Source: CAZQFV01 sp964613665
GTDB lineage: Bacteria > Chloroflexota > Chloroflexia > DTKN01
Direction: 5' to 3'
NCBI GenBank assembly: GCA_964613665.1
Contig: CAZTIG010000109.1
Location: 1-5,665 of the forward strand
DNA length: 5,665 bases
Shown: piece by piece, positions 5,139 to 5,665 of the stretch
How positions within the stretch are numbered: position 1 is the stretch's first letter
Layout: every line of letters starts with the position of its first letter
The notes under the pieces: generated by a model
Seen by the model: the letters and a program-made list of their open reading frames with translations, nothing else
Databases searched by the model: none
What the model was told of the DNA's origin: nothing
Translations under genes and position numbers: made by a program

Positions 5139-5665
5139 GCGGTAATAGTCGGGGCCCCGGATGTTTTCGTGAGCCGCTGGGACTTCGGCAGCGGGTTCTT
5201 CGACGGCGACAGCATCGAGTTGAGCCTCCAGGATGTTCTTGACGCCCTTGTACGAATGGAGGCCCGCGGGCAAAGCCCGGCGACAGGCGGCCTCGAGCCG
5301 TTCTGGGCCGTAGCGCGACGAGAGTCGGAGCACACCCAGGCAGGAGCGATAGGCTTGCTGCGGGTGTTGGCGGGAGGCCAGGATCGCCTGAATGAGCGCG
5401 GTGGTGGCCAGGCCGATGCTCCCGGCCCAGTGCGCAAACCACTCCGGCGTCCATTCCTGGTAAGCCTGGTGCGCCGGCGGCATATGCTCGACGAGGGTCG
5501 TGTGCTGGCCCGGAGCGTGCACTCGCGGGTGGGAGGCCACCCGGCGGTGCTTGAAAAAGACCTCGATCGTCTCGGCCGTGGCGCGCAGCTCGACTTCCTG
5601 GTGGATGAGAGCATAGGGGACGCTGTAGTAATGGTGCTCGAACTCGACGTGGTAGTCGATATGGA
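5136..5665 (-). CDS. istA: IS21-family transposase IstA, C-terminal part
   Basis: The frame is open from the right edge of the window to TAA at 5138-5136 and gives 175 residues. The edge segment IDYHVEFEHHYYSVPYALI followed by HQEVELRATAETIEVFFKHR is the characteristic C-terminal beta-barrel-like region of IstA transposases. The later part (EWFAHWAGSIGLATTALIQ, then SRYGPERLEAACRRAL and a segment around SYKGVKNIL) is the family's helical C-terminal tail. The helix-turn-helix and the DDE catalytic core lie outside the window, so activity cannot be judged. The istA stop overlaps the AAGGAG used by istB, suggesting coupled translation. Confidence 0.92.
   Translation of the reverse strand, partial: HIDYHVEFEHHYYSVPYALIHQEVELRATAETIEVFFKHRRVASHPRVHAPGQHTTLVEHMPPAHQAYQEWTPEWFAHWAGSIGLATTALIQAILASRQHPQQAYRSCLGVLRLSSRYGPERLEAACRRALPAGLHSYKGVKNILEAQLDAVAVEEPAAEVPAAHENIRGPDYYR

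Larger units (their letters stand above)
4256..5665 (-). mobile_element. IS21-family insertion sequence, partial (istA 3' part, istB, one end)
   Basis: The element is recognised by the ordered pair istA-istB on the minus strand, which is diagnostic of the IS21 family. The istA part runs off the right edge, so the other end is outside the window. The end beyond istB is placed tentatively at 4256, because the minus strand reads ...CCGGCA there (IS21 ends are normally TG...CA) and the following sequence GTATAGTATAG has a different, AT-rich character. The boundary could be up to about 90 bases further in. The visible genes are intact, so the element may be active. A target duplication cannot be tested without the other end. 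Confidence 0.75.

Noticed and set aside
4562..5614. Long minus-strand frame overlapping istA and istB
   Set aside because: It is a shifted frame across both transposition genes, rich in Pro, Arg and Ser, and the correct frames show clear IstA and IstB signatures.
1..5665. CRISPR array, tRNA or rRNA gene
   Set aside because: I saw no regularly spaced long direct repeats, no tRNA-like cloverleaf with a T-loop GTTCGA-type motif, and no rRNA sequence on either strand by eye. A covariance-model scan would be needed for small RNAs.

Overview
The window is a GC-rich bacterial stretch with several GGAGG/AAGGAG-type ribosome binding sites, near-consensus housekeeping promoter elements and a mixture of mobile and accessory genes. 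This fits a GC-rich Firmicute (Clostridia-like) or a similar environmental bacterium, but no phylogenetic marker is present, so the organism assignment is weak. The region looks like an accessory island: a zinc-finger primase remnant, an archaeal-type ATPase, a sigma-factor operon and an IS21 element lie side by side with no core metabolic gene.

Left part, plus strand (1-2257): the tail of an unknown frame enters from the left edge. It is followed by a short reading frame with a CHC2-type (DnaG N-terminal) zinc-finger signature, which looks truncated or frameshifted at its start. A good promoter (TTGACG, 17 bp, TG-extended TAAAAT) and an operator-like inverted repeat lead into a two-gene operon. 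The first gene encodes an archaeal-type AAA ATPase with a C-terminal PD-(D/E)XK nuclease-like domain (DUF234 type). The second, 29 bases downstream, encodes a 118-residue protein with a four-cysteine zinc-binding motif.

Middle part, minus strand (4235 down to 2340): a tightly packed three-gene operon with an ATGA overlap at one junction and a single intervening base at the other. In order it encodes an ECF-like sigma factor, a 144-residue soluble, mostly helical protein of unknown function, and an ImmA/IrrE-type zinc metallopeptidase. This is the most interesting item. The order suggests a sigma factor controlled by a soluble partner and a cytoplasmic protease rather than by a membrane anti-sigma factor and intramembrane proteolysis. 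The convergent gap at 2258-2339 holds a hairpin that could terminate the sigma operon.

Right part, minus strand (about 4256-5665): the downstream half of an IS21-family insertion sequence, with the C-terminal 175 residues of the transposase IstA, a complete IstB helper ATPase, and a terminal region carrying two tandem roughly 22-bp repeats. Its end lies only a few tens of bases upstream of the sigma factor start and in the same orientation. The element may therefore have replaced or supplied part of the sigma operon's promoter.
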